Shown piece by piece: positions 28,473 to 37,153 of a stretch of 64,000 nucleotides of DNA. The notes beneath the pieces were generated by a model. The model did no database searches and had not been told where the DNA came from. It worked only from the letters and a program-made list of their open reading frames with translations. Both the position numbers and the translations under genes were made by a program. Positions within the stretch are counted from its first letter, which is position 1; each line of letters begins with the position of its first letter. This stretch comes from JADGHX01 sp037200125 (GTDB lineage Bacteria; Pseudomonadota; Gammaproteobacteria; Steroidobacterales; Steroidobacteraceae). The stretch lies in NCBI GenBank assembly GCA_037200125.1, contig JBBCGS010000005.1, positions 248,001 through 312,000 on the forward strand, written 5' to 3'.

Positions 28473-29957
28473 GTGTCCAAACGTGTCACCCGCCGCCTGT
28501 TCGTGCAGACCGCAACCGCCGCAGGCGCCGCCTCCCTGCTCTGGTCACCGGGCGATGGATTCCTGGCGCGGGCCGCCAGTCGTCCGGCCTCCATACCCGC
28601 GCTCATGCCGCGCGATCCATCGGGCCACCAGTTCGCGCTCTTCAGCGATTGCACGGTGGACGGCAAGGAGCAGAACTACTCCGACGCGCTGAACGGCATC
28701 AACCGCGTGGTGCAGCGGCTGAGCCCGCCGCCGCAGTTCATCGCGTTTCCCGGCGATGCGGTGAGCACAGGCGCCAACGCTGGCGAATGGGAGTTTTTCG
28801 AGGCGCGGATGAAGTGGGCGCGCGAGCGGAATATTCCCGTCTACCAGTCCACCAGCAATCACAACGCGCACAACTTCCAGTCCGAAGCGAACTTCCGCAA
28901 ATACCATCCGGATCTGCCGCTCAACGGGCGCGGCGACCAGCGCGGGCTCGCGTACTGGGTCCGTCGCGGCAACCTGCTGTACGTGTCGGTCCATCACCCG
29001 CAGCCCGGTCCGAACTATCGAACCGGCTTCGATTTCGGCGACATGCAGTGGGTGGACGACGTGCTCACGCAGAACGCGGACGCGTCCTACAAGCTCGTCG
29101 CCGGTCATTACCCGATCTTTCGCATCAACGGCTACACCGGCATGTCCATACCGCGCGAGGATTGGGAGCCCTTCTGGGCTACGCTGCGCAAGCATCACGT
29201 CGATGCGTACCTCACGAGCCACGTCCTGGCGTTCGACGTTCAGGTGCGTGACGGGATTCTCCAGATCTGTTCCGGCGGCGCCGGCCCCGACCTGATGCCC
29301 GAGGAAACGGAAGGCACGCACGCCGTGCAGATCGCACTGGATCGCGAGGGCTTTCGCTATCAGGTGCTGAACGTGAAGGGTGAGGTTCGCGAGTCGCTCG
29401 TCTGGCCGTTCATGGCACCCGAGGATCGCTCACCCGCCACTCCCAAGGCCTGGACGCCAATGGAAACGGGTCAGCCCATTGCCACGGGCGCGACACCGCG
29501 CGACCGGATCACGCTCTATCGCATCTCGAAGCTGTCTTATTTTCCGAATCCGTACGAATACCGCTTCGACATTCTCCGCGGAACCCAAGGCGACCGCCCG
29601 ACCGTGCAGGTGTGGGTCGACCTGCTGTCGTCCCGACTCAACGTGACCCTGCAACTCGAAGGCGTCGACCTGGCGCAGCACTGGCTCGGCCCGGTGATCG
29701 ACTTCAAGCAGGCGCCGATGGACATCCAGATCGCTTTTCATCCCGGCATGGGGCCCGGTGGCGTGCTCTGGCGCTGGAACGACAGCTCGCCGTGGAGCTC
29801 GATGGAAACCACGTCCGCAAGCGGACTCGAGGCGCTGCAGTGGCCGGACGGTATCGCGAAGCTGGCTGTGCTGAGCGGCGGCATCTACGGCAAGAAGCGC
29901 ACGGAGCTCAAATACGACGTGCTGCGCACCGAAACGCCGGTGCCGAAGCTGCTCTGA
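28473..29957 (+). CDS. Tat-exported metallophosphoesterase-like protein, copy 1
   Basis: 494 residues from a GTG with GAGG upstream. Twin-arginine signal (KRVTRRLFVQTATAAGAASLL). The central domain follows the calcineurin-like order: FSDCTVDG, FPGDAVSTGAN, TSNHNAHNF, AGHYPIF, TSHVLAFD. Compared with the family (DxH, GDxxD, GNHD, H, GHxH) several metal ligands differ. The C-terminal 130 residues (WVDLLSSRLNVTLQLEGVD, FHPGMGPGGVLWRW) form an extra beta-rich domain of unknown role. Paralogous to the next gene. Phosphodiesterase or phosphatase activity is possible but not assured. Confidence 0.72.
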   Translation: MSKRVTRRLFVQTATAAGAASLLWSPGDGFLARAASRPASIPALMPRDPSGHQFALFSDCTVDGKEQNYSDALNGINRVVQRLSPPPQFIAFPGDAVSTGANAGEWEFFEARMKWARERNIPVYQSTSNHNAHNFQSEANFRKYHPDLPLNGRGDQRGLAYWVRRGNLLYVSVHHPQPGPNYRTGFDFGDMQWVDDVLTQNADASYKLVAGHYPIFRINGYTGMSIPREDWEPFWATLRKHHVDAYLTSHVLAFDVQVRDGILQICSGGAGPDLMPEETEGTHAVQIALDREGFRYQVLNVKGEVRESLVWPFMAPEDRSPATPKAWTPMETGQPIATGATPRDRITLYRISKLSYFPNPYEYRFDILRGTQGDRPTVQVWVDLLSSRLNVTLQLEGVDLAQHWLGPVIDFKQAPMDIQIAFHPGMGPGGVLWRWNDSSPWSSMETTSASGLEALQWPDGIAKLAVLSGGIYGKKRTELKYDVLRTETPVPKLL

Positions 29958-29978
29958 GGCGGCAGGCGTGAACAACAA

Positions 29979-30086
29979 GCGCAAGCCACACGTGCGTCGC
30001 GCGCAAGCCGAAACACACGCAAGCCACACATGAGCCGCACGCAAGCCGAAGCACGCGCAAGCCGCACGCGAGCCGCACGCGAGCCG
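29979..30086. repeat. Degenerate GCAAGCC/GAGCCGCAC tandem repeat between the phosphoesterase paralogues
   Basis: Seven or more imperfect units built on GCAAGCCR or GAGCCGCAC, spaced 9-17 nt, fill most of the gap between the two genes. No conserved spacer length, so not a CRISPR array. No ORF with coding character. Confidence 0.6.
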
Positions 30087-30136
30087 TGACACTCTCTTGA
30101 CGCCCTTGCCCACGCATCATTGCCGAGGAAGATCCT

Positions 30137-31627
30137 GTGCCCCGAAACGTTTCGCGCCGCCAGTTCGTTCGTCAGACCGTTAGCGCCGCCGTCGCGGCGA
30201 CGACACTCGGGACCACTTGGGGAACATCATCCGCAGCTACCGCCGCGCGTAAGGGCGCCGCCATTGCCGCCCTCCTGCCGCGCGATCCGTCCGGGCATCA
30301 GTTCGTGCTCTACAGCGATTGCACAGTGACCGGAAAGAACACGCGCTCGACGGACGCGCTCAACGGAATCAGCCAGGTCATCCAGCGCCTCGATCCTCAA
30401 CCGCAGTTCATCGCGTTCCCGGGTGACGCCGTCGGCGCGGGCGGCAACGCGAACGAGTGGGAGTTCTTCCTCGAGCAGATGGCCTGGGTGCGCAAACGGG
30501 GCATCCCCCTTTATCAGTCCACCAGCAACCACAACGCTCACAACTTCCAGGCGGAAGCCAACTTCCGCAAGTATCACCCGGACCTGCCGATGAACGGCCC
30601 GGGAGATCAGCAGGGCCTCGCGTACTGGCTTCGCCGCGGCAACCTGCTCTACATCTCCGTGCATCATCCGGTTCCCAACGAGAACTATCGCCCCGGCTTC
30701 GATTTCGGCGACCTCGCGTGGGTCGACGACGTGCTCGCGCGTAACGCGGACGCGGCCTACAAACTCGTCGCAGGCCACTACCCCGTTTTCCGGATCAACG
30801 GCTACACCGGGATGTCGATTCCGCACGAGAGCCGGGAACCGTTCTGGAGCGTGCTACGCAAACATCACGTCAATGCGTATCTCACCAGTCACGTGCTGGC
30901 GTTTGACGTGCAGGTGCGCGATGGCATCCTGCAGATCTGTTCCGGCGGAGCAGGACCCAACGTGATGCCGGCGGAAACGGAAGGCACTCATGCCGTGCAG
31001 ATCGCGCTGGATCGGCAGGGTGTGCGCTATCAGGTGCTGAATCTCGAAGGCAACGTGCGCGAGTCGCTCGTGTGGCCGTTCATTCCGCCAGAAGACGTGT
31101 CCTATCAGAAGGACAAGCACTGGCTGCCGATCGAGTCCGGCAACGCCGTGCCAATCGGTGCGGCGCCTGACACGCGGATCTCGCTCTACCGCATCTCAGG
31201 GCTCAGCTATTTCGCCAACCCCGACGAGCAGCGCGTCGACTTGCTGGAAGGCAAGGCGGGCGACCAGCGCACACTGCAGGCATGGGTGGACCTCTTGTCG
31301 TTGCGACTGTACGTAACGCTCGAGATCGAAGGCGTGGGCACGCAGCACTGGATCGGCCCTGTCATCGACTTTCGGAAGGGCCCGATGGATGTGCAGCTCG
31401 CCTTCCACCCGGGCATGGGCCCCGGCGGCGTTCTCTGGCGCTGGAATGACAGCTCGCCCTGGAGCTCCATGGAGACGACGACCGCACACGGATTGGAAGC
31501 CCTGAAGTGGCCGCAGTCCATCGCGAAAGTCGGTCTCTACGCCGGCAGCGGTGCCAACCGGCGCGAGATTCAATACACCGTCCTGCGCACCGAGATGCCG
31601 CTGCCGAAACTCACCGACGCGGCCTGA
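30137..31627 (+). CDS. Tat-exported metallophosphoesterase-like protein, copy 2
   Basis: 496 residues from a GTG with GAGGA 6-7 nt upstream. Tat signal NVSRRQFVRQTVSAAVAATTL. Same motif series as copy 1 (YSDCTVTG, FPGDAVGAGGN, TSNHNAHNF, AGHYPVF, TSHVLAFD) and the same C-terminal domain; long stretches are identical, so this is a tandem duplication with the altered metal-site residues already present in the ancestor. The region between N-terminal signal and core differs most. Followed by the hairpin GGCCGA-CA-TCGGCC. Confidence 0.74.
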   Translation: MPRNVSRRQFVRQTVSAAVAATTLGTTWGTSSAATAARKGAAIAALLPRDPSGHQFVLYSDCTVTGKNTRSTDALNGISQVIQRLDPQPQFIAFPGDAVGAGGNANEWEFFLEQMAWVRKRGIPLYQSTSNHNAHNFQAEANFRKYHPDLPMNGPGDQQGLAYWLRRGNLLYISVHHPVPNENYRPGFDFGDLAWVDDVLARNADAAYKLVAGHYPVFRINGYTGMSIPHESREPFWSVLRKHHVNAYLTSHVLAFDVQVRDGILQICSGGAGPNVMPAETEGTHAVQIALDRQGVRYQVLNLEGNVRESLVWPFIPPEDVSYQKDKHWLPIESGNAVPIGAAPDTRISLYRISGLSYFANPDEQRVDLLEGKAGDQRTLQAWVDLLSLRLYVTLEIEGVGTQHWIGPVIDFRKGPMDVQLAFHPGMGPGGVLWRWNDSSPWSSMETTTAHGLEALKWPQSIAKVGLYAGSGANRREIQYTVLRTEMPLPKLTDAA

Positions 31628-31635
31628 CGATCGAC

Positions 31636-31649
31636 GGCCGACATCGGCC
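31636..31649 (+). terminator. Short GC hairpin after phosphoesterase copy 2
   Basis: GGCCGACATCGGCC, 6-bp stem, 2-nt loop, 9 nt after the stop codon at 31627. There is no U-run, so factor-independent termination is uncertain. Confidence 0.35.
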
Positions 31650-31704
31650 ATGCAATAGCGAGGAGGCGCGGGGAGGTTTCGCGCCCAGCGCGCGCCCGGG
31701 CCTA

Positions 31705-32316
31705 CTAAGTCCGGGTCTGCGTGTGCTCCCGGGGCGCGCCCGCGTCTGGATGCGAAGGTGACGTGGCGCTGTCGGGACGACGGCCGGATTGCCATTCGGT
31801 CAGGCGCTGCACATCCACCCGACTCACGCTCGCCGTTCCGCTCCGGGGCGCCAGCAGCTGCTCACCGCCCAGAACCTGCAGCGGCGGTTCGGATGATTCG
31901 CTCTTGTCGGACTCCGGCGCCACGCGAGCGACGGCAACCTGCCCCTCTACGGTCAACACCCGTACGGTGTCGGGCGCAAGGCTCGCCTCGAAAACGGTGC
32001 CGACCGAGGTAATGCGCCGATCACCCGCCAGCACCACGAAGGGCCGCGTGGGATCTTTTGCGACCTCGAAAAACGCGCGGCCTTTCAGCAGGCGCAAGCG
32101 CCGCTCGGATCGGAGCATGCGCACTTCCAGCTCGCCGCTCCCGTCGAGCGTCATGGTGGTGCCGTCCGACAGCTTCGCGAGCCAACGCTCACCGACGCCG
32201 GTCTGGTAGCGAGCGACCTGCCACGGCAACGAGCCGTTGCGCTCGAGCAAGAAACCGCCGGTTCCCAGTACCAGAACGAGGATCAACGCGGCCGTCATTG
32301 CTCGCCGGGGCGTCAC
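31705..32316 (-). CDS. FecR core-only protein lacking both interaction ends
   Basis: 203 residues from a GTG. Membrane or signal segment at about 8-24 (TAALILVLVLGTGGFLL), then the FecR core (LSDGTTMTLDGSGELEV, FFEVAKDPTRPFVVLA, SVGTVFEASL, LTVEGQVAV). The N-terminal DUF4880 that binds sigma is absent, and the protein stops being FecR-like at LTEWQSGR, exactly where DUF4974 normally begins; the remaining tail is Pro/Ser-rich. It cannot be a conventional anti-sigma factor. It lies downstream of the M5 TBDR, where other modules carry the peptidase. Confidence 0.7.
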   Translation of the reverse strand: MTPRRAMTAALILVLVLGTGGFLLERNGSLPWQVARYQTGVGERWLAKLSDGTTMTLDGSGELEVRMLRSERRLRLLKGRAFFEVAKDPTRPFVVLAGDRRITSVGTVFEASLAPDTVRVLTVEGQVAVARVAPESDKSESSEPPLQVLGGEQLLAPRSGTASVSRVDVQRLTEWQSGRRPDSATSPSHPDAGAPREHTQTRT

Positions 32317-32580
32317 GCTACGCCTCAGGGCAGCTCGGCAATGGCAACGACAAAGAGATAAATCAGCATGGGTCCGCCGCCAGTCTCACCTGTGAACGAA
32401 TCGCGGCGGGGCCACTCCCCGCCTGCCGCCGCTGAGGATTAAACAGCGGCGCCATGACAAGCAAATGAATTTTTCTCAATATCGCGCAAAGCGCGCTTGA
32501 TGTCTACTCAGCGAGCGCGCGCGACCCCGGGGGGCGCCGTCCCTGGCGCGGGCGTGGCTACCCCTGTCGCGAGAACATTC
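32317..32580. other. 264-nt gap after the M5 TBDR
   Basis: Contains GC-rich stem material (CCGCCGC near 32400 with a GGCGGCGG partner) and a possible 14-residue minus-strand ORF (32325-32369, MLIYLFVVAIAELP, membrane-like) directly before the FecR core-only gene. The ORF is too short to trust. Confidence 0.25.
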
Positions 32581-35196
32581 CTACCAGCGTTTGGTCAGCG
32601 ACAGCGCGAACGTCCGTCCGTAAGGGTTCGCGTTCGCCGGATCGAAACCCCGCGCCACCCCGCTCGCCGACGTCAGCAACGAATTGGACACGAACGGCGG
32701 GTCCCGGTCGAAGAGGTTCTGCACGCTGCCGGAGAGCTTGACGCCCTGGAAAACACCCGACGAAATCCGAGACGCAAAGTCATACGCGACGGTCAGGTCG
32801 AATGTCGTCCACGAACTGATGCGGCGGTTCGGTACAGCGATGTTGTCCGTGTACGAATCCTGGTAATTCAGGAACGCGACCGCGCTCAGGCCACTGCGGG
32901 ACCACCCGAAGCTGCCGCGCAATGTGAGATCGATGGGATGCAGAAACGTGTCGAGCGAATCCACCGACGGCGCGGTCTGAACGACGGACTCCTCGTACTT
33001 CAGCAGGTAGCTCGCGGCCAGGTCCGCCGAGAAGGTGCCGAGCTCCGTCCGCCGCGCGCCGGAAAACGCGAAGTCGATGCCATTCACCCGCGCCCTCGGG
33101 GCATTGATGTAACGGTTGTCCACGAGCGCTTCGATGCTGGACGGCGTGTAAGGCTTGCCATACAGATCGAGGAATCGGCTGGCGTTCGCGATCAGGCTGC
33201 CCAGCACCGCAGGGTCCGGGTGCACGTCGATGAACGGCGCGAGATACCCCGACGCGCTGACAGCCTGCAGCGCCGTTGACGCCACGGTGGTGAGCTTGCC
33301 GATGCGGTCGCGGTAATCGATGTCGAAGTACGTAACGCTCAGTTTCACCTGCGGCAGCGCCGCGGGTCTGAAGTCGAAGCCACCCGTCCAGGCACGGGAC
33401 TTCTCGGGCTTCAGGTTGGCGTTGCCGCCTTCGAGATCCAGAATCAGCGTCTCGCCATCGGGTGCCGCCAGATCCGGCGCGGGCTGCAGGATGACGGAGT
33501 TGCTCACCGTCGACATGTCTTCCAGGTAGGGCGCGCGGAAAGAGGTGCTGTAAGTGCCGCGCAAGTGGAGTCCCTCGATCGGCGAATAGAGAACGCCCCA
33601 CTTCGGATTCGAAGTTGAGCCGAAGTCGTTGTAGTCCTCATATCGGCCGGACAACGTCAGCTCGAGGCGCTTCACGCCCGGTACCGCGTTCTGCGCGGAG
33701 ACGAGCGGCACCAGAACTTCCGCGAAGGCGGCGAACACATCGCGATCCAGGCCGTCGACCGGACGAGGTACAGCATTGGCGGTGTAGCCAATCGACTCCT
33801 GCCTGAAGCTGCTACCGACTGCGAGCCGCACGTCGCCACCGGGTAGCGAGAACAGCGCGCCGTCCGCCTTCGTGTCGACCGACCACATGTCGTATGACTC
33901 GTCGTAACGGTTGCGCGCGAGCACGGGATTGCTCAGCGAGTCCGTTGCGGTCAGCAGCACGAGGCTATTCTTGCCGTACGAGCCTGCGGCTTCCCATCGC
34001 CAGCTCTCCCCGAGCGGCATGCTTAAGCCCGCCGTGGCCGACAACTGTTTCGATTCCGTGGCGCTTCCCGAATGCGTATTGCTGTTTCGGGTGACGAAGC
34101 CATCGGCATCGCGCCGGGTGAAGAGCGCGTCACCGAACACGTCGATGCTGTCGCCCATCGTCTGTCGGGCCGAAAGCAACGCGCTGTTACGCCGCTGGGA
34201 CGGAACCAGCGTATTCGGCATTCGCGCAGCCGAAGAGAAATCCCTCTGGTCGGCGTTCAGCGGATCGCGCTGATCGTAGTCGTAAACCAGCAAGGCGGAT
34301 CCGCTCGACCATTGCTTCCCGGCACTCTGGCTGGCGCCCCACTCGCCGAGGCCGCCGCCGTCGGACGCGCCGTAACGAACCCGCGACTCCATGCCGTCGT
34401 AGTCCTTGCGGAGAATGAAGTTGACCACACCGCCGATCGCATCGCTGCCGTACAGAGCGGACGCGCCATCCGTCACGATTTCCACGCGCTCGATGGCCGC
34501 GAGCGGAATCATCGAGACGTCGACGAAGTGGCCGGCATACGTGGGTGCCAGCCGGCGGCCGTTCACCAGCACGAGCGAGGTTCCGCCACCCAGGCCGCGC
34601 AGGTTCACCGCGGCGCCCTTGGAATCATTGGTCAGCGCCGCGCGGTCGCCCGTGGACGTGAAGCCCTGGTCCGTGGCGGAGGTCTGGTAGTTCTGCGGCA
34701 GGCTCGCGATGAGCTCCTGCGTGGTCGAGAAACCCGTCGCCTCGATGTTCTCGCGCGTGAGGGTGATGGTCGGCGACGCCGGTTCCGCGCCGCGGATGAG
34801 CGTGCCCGTCACCACCACCTCTTCCAGCGCCTGTCCTTTTTTGGATGCGTCGGCTTTCGACGGGTCCGGCGCATCGGCGGGCTTCGTGCCCGCCGTGGGC
34901 ACGATCGTCACGGTCTGGTCGTCCAGATAACGGTACGTGAGGCCGGTGCCGCTCAGGATCCGGGTCAGCGCTTCATCCATCGTGAGCGCGCCCGTCGCGC
35001 CGGGGCTCTCGCGGTTCGCCAGCAGCTCCGATGAGTAGACGATCTGGAACTCACGCTCCTTCACCAGCGCTCGCAACGCCGGCGCGAGCGCCTGTGGCGC
35101 GATGGCCGTGTCGCGGCGGATCGCCGCCTGCGCCACGGTGTTGGCCGAAAAACCGACGATCGACGCCACGATGGCGGCGGTCAGACTTGCACGCAT
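32581..35196 (-). CDS. TonB-dependent receptor with STN domain, module M5
   Basis: 871 residues from the ATG at 35196 (MRASLTAAIVASIVGFSANTV), chosen because GGGGAG lies 6 nt upstream and the upstream reading is Arg-rich noise crossing the promoter. STN about 28-95 (IAPQALAPALRALVKEREFQ); plug with LEEVVVTGTLIRG, GTSLVLVNGRRLAP, YGSDAIGGVVNFILRKD; the barrel ends FALSLTKRW. The VTGTLIRGAEPASP segment places it in a different receptor subfamily from the others here. No peptidase follows. Confidence 0.92.
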   Translation of the reverse strand: MRASLTAAIVASIVGFSANTVAQAAIRRDTAIAPQALAPALRALVKEREFQIVYSSELLANRESPGATGALTMDEALTRILSGTGLTYRYLDDQTVTIVPTAGTKPADAPDPSKADASKKGQALEEVVVTGTLIRGAEPASPTITLTRENIEATGFSTTQELIASLPQNYQTSATDQGFTSTGDRAALTNDSKGAAVNLRGLGGGTSLVLVNGRRLAPTYAGHFVDVSMIPLAAIERVEIVTDGASALYGSDAIGGVVNFILRKDYDGMESRVRYGASDGGGLGEWGASQSAGKQWSSGSALLVYDYDQRDPLNADQRDFSSAARMPNTLVPSQRRNSALLSARQTMGDSIDVFGDALFTRRDADGFVTRNSNTHSGSATESKQLSATAGLSMPLGESWRWEAAGSYGKNSLVLLTATDSLSNPVLARNRYDESYDMWSVDTKADGALFSLPGGDVRLAVGSSFRQESIGYTANAVPRPVDGLDRDVFAAFAEVLVPLVSAQNAVPGVKRLELTLSGRYEDYNDFGSTSNPKWGVLYSPIEGLHLRGTYSTSFRAPYLEDMSTVSNSVILQPAPDLAAPDGETLILDLEGGNANLKPEKSRAWTGGFDFRPAALPQVKLSVTYFDIDYRDRIGKLTTVASTALQAVSASGYLAPFIDVHPDPAVLGSLIANASRFLDLYGKPYTPSSIEALVDNRYINAPRARVNGIDFAFSGARRTELGTFSADLAASYLLKYEESVVQTAPSVDSLDTFLHPIDLTLRGSFGWSRSGLSAVAFLNYQDSYTDNIAVPNRRISSWTTFDLTVAYDFASRISSGVFQGVKLSGSVQNLFDRDPPFVSNSLLTSASGVARGFDPANANPYGRTFALSLTKRW

Positions 35197-35235
35197 CACT
35201 GTCTCCCCGTAACGGTCAAATGCCGTCGTGCTATG

Positions 35236-35266
35236 GGAGAGTGCTGCGCGGATGAAAGCGGATCCC
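35236..35266 (-). promoter_or_regulatory. Putative ECF-sigma promoter of the M5 TBDR
   Basis: Minus strand GGGATCCGCTT, 14 nt, CTCTCC; partner of 36894-36924 (GGGCTCCACTT, CTCTAT). Leader of about 30 nt before the ATG at 35196. Confidence 0.6.
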
Positions 35267-35278
35267 CTCAACTTCCGG

Positions 35279-36326
35279 TCACTGCCTGGTCGAGCGGATG
35301 TGAATCGCCGTGTCGGTCTCTTCGACGGCGACATCCGGCAGCGTCTGCACGTATCGCACGAGTGCGCGCGGATCGGTCGAGCGGAACATGGCGCTGATCC
35401 GGAATGCGCGCAGCGCTTCGCCTTCGACGAGCAGAGGCTTGGTGTTGTAGCGGTTGAACTCTTCGGCGGCCTCGGCGAGCGGCGTGTATTCGAAGATGAG
35501 TTGCCGGTGGGTCCAGGCGGTCGCGGAGGTCACATTCACGGACTTCGGTTCCACCACCGCATTCTGCGCAACGACCACCTGCTTGCCGGCGCTGAGCCGG
35601 AGGTGCGATGGGCCGGGCTCCCTGCGATGAGCGCTCATCCGCCGCGCAGCCGCGAGACGCGTGCCCGCGTCGGACTCGACGATCACCGTTCCCTCGACGA
35701 CCGTGACGACCGCCGACGAGCTTTTCCGATACACATCGAACACCGTGCCCACGGCGCGCACCGACGTGTCCCCCGGATCGCACGACAAACGGCCGCGCGG
35801 CGTCTTTCGCCACATGGAACAACGCCTGGCCACGCAGCAGCTCGATGTTCCGCTGCGCCTTGCCCAGGCGCACACGAACGCGCGTCTGTGAGTTCAGCTC
35901 GATCGTCGAGCCATCGCTCAGCACGATCGAGCGCTGCTCACCAACCGAGGTGGAGTATCCGTTGGCGCCGTACTGCCACCATCCCACGATTCCCGCAGCC
36001 GCCAGAATCAGCACCGACGCGGCCACCGCGAGGGGACGACGCAGCCGCGACGCGCCCATCGGCGCCTGCGCCGCGCGCGGGACGAAATCCATGACGCCGC
36101 GATCCACTCTCGCCTGCGCGATTCGCACTTCGAGATCGAGCTCGTTATCGACCTCGACATCGCGCGCCTCCATCCAGAGGCCAGTGACTTCGAGGTAAGC
36201 GCGCACGTGCTCCGGCGAACGCCGCAACCAGTGCATGAGCTCACCGGAAACGGCGGAGTCCTCTTCGCCATCGCGCATGCGCACGAACCAGTCGCAGGCT
36301 TCTTCGTAAATCTGTTGGTTGAGCAT
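35279..36326 (-). CDS. FecR-type anti-sigma factor, module M5, broken by a +1-nt homopolymer shift
   Basis: Starts MLNQQIYEEACDWFVRMRDG (DUF4880), membrane helix at about 96-112 (LAVAASVLILAAAGIVGWW), FecR core to HVAKDAARPFVVRSG. The frame is lost at a G5 run (35770-35774) and resumes in another frame with DTSVRAVGTVFDVYRKS through DUF4974 (FNRYNTKPLLVEGE) to STRQ. With four Gs the gene reads 348 residues. As written the product lacks half of the periplasmic domain and all of the receptor-contact end. Lies 5 nt after the sigma stop. Confidence 0.82.
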
Positions 36327-36331
36327 CTGCC

Positions 36332-36850
36332 CTACTCCTTCCGTAGATTCTTGCGGCAGTAAAGCAGCGCCTTCGCCAGGTACTTCTTGGCGACGTTGCG
36401 CGAGATGCCGAGCTTGTTGCCGATCTCCTCGAGCGAGAACCCATCCCGCCGATGCATCAGCAACGTGGTTCGCATGCGCGGGGAGAGCCGGGCGATCGCC
36501 CGCTCCAGCGCGTCGAAACGCTGCTGGACAGCCGCCTGGGCAGTCAGGTCGTCGTTCTCAGCGCGCAGCTCCTGCGCGAGATCGTCCAGCTCCACCAGCG
36601 GAGGCGCTGCGGCCTGGCGGACCGAATGCTCATATATAAGGTGTGTGGCCACCGTGAACAGGTAGGCCTCCGGGCTGCGAATCTCGCCGGGACGCTCCAC
36701 ACGCAGTAAACGGAGATAGATCTCCTGCGCCATATCCGGCACATCGGAACGATTCCGCACGCGGGCCGCGAGATAGCGACGCAGTCGCAAACCCTGCTGG
36801 CTGGCCAGGTCGGCGACAAAATCGTGACGGTCGGGATGGGGCTTCGGCAC
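36332..36850 (-). CDS. ECF sigma factor, module M5
   Basis: 172 residues from a GTG at 36850. Region 2: DVPDMAQEIYLRLLRVERPG, PEAYLFTVATHLIYEHSVRQ. Region 4: LSPRMRTTLLMHRRDGFSLEEIGNKLGISRNVAKKYLAKALLYC. Very close to the M3 sigma factor in region 4, which agrees with their similar promoter elements and raises the chance of cross-talk. Own promoter at 36894-36924. Confidence 0.93.
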   Translation of the reverse strand: MPKPHPDRHDFVADLASQQGLRLRRYLAARVRNRSDVPDMAQEIYLRLLRVERPGEIRSPEAYLFTVATHLIYEHSVRQAAAPPLVELDDLAQELRAENDDLTAQAAVQQRFDALERAIARLSPRMRTTLLMHRRDGFSLEEIGNKLGISRNVAKKYLAKALLYCRKNLRKE

Positions 36851-36893
36851 TCTTCCAGGTCCTCGGCGGGGAGCGTACCCCGCCTCGGAATAG

Positions 36894-36924
36894 ATAGAGT
36901 GACAGCGACCGGAAAGTGGAGCCC
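36894..36924 (-). promoter_or_regulatory. Putative autoregulatory ECF promoter of the M5 sigma gene
   Basis: Minus strand GGGCTCCACTT, 14 nt, CTCTAT, ending 43 nt before the GTG. Confidence 0.66.
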
Positions 36925-37098
36925 CCCACTTTCGAGCCCTGCGGGACAGGCGCCTACAGCACGGGGCCGCCTGACTTGCGGCCGACCTGCCCTCCTACCC
37001 CTGCGCGTTCACGCTGATACAGGCAAACCGGCTACGGTTACGAACGCTTGTTTGCGCCAGGAGGCAACGGCGGCCGGCGGATTGAGGGTCCCGACCGA

Positions 37099-37129
37099 GT
37101 AGAGCATCCGGCCGCGAAAAGTGGCTACC
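37099..37129 (-). promoter_or_regulatory. Orphan ECF-type promoter with no gene directly behind it
   Basis: Minus strand GGTAGCCACTT, 14 nt, CTCTAC. The 11-mer is identical to the one before the solo S9 peptidase (48554-48564). It starts just after the M61 stop codon (37154) and points at about 170 nt of non-coding DNA and then the M5 sigma gene. Confidence 0.6.
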
Positions 37130-37153
37130 CGACGCCGCGAAAATTCCGGTGGT

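Larger units (their letters stand above)
36851..37153. other. 303-nt gap between M61 gene and M5 sigma gene
   Basis: Holds the M5 sigma promoter (36894-36924) and a second site of the same family (37099-37129). Between them, about 175 nt carry no credible ORF on the minus strand: no ATG, and the only GTG start (GTGAACGCGCAGGGGTAG) gives five codons. The stretch could be a leader or a small RNA. Confidence 0.5.

Noticed and set aside
28421..29251. 276-codon plus-strand ORF overlapping phosphoesterase copy 1
   Set aside because: It is out of frame with a clearly coding gene, Arg/Ala-rich, and starts before the ribosome site of the real gene.
29979..30086. CRISPR-like short repeats
   Set aside because: Units are 7-9 nt and spacing is irregular, with no unique spacers and no cas genes.
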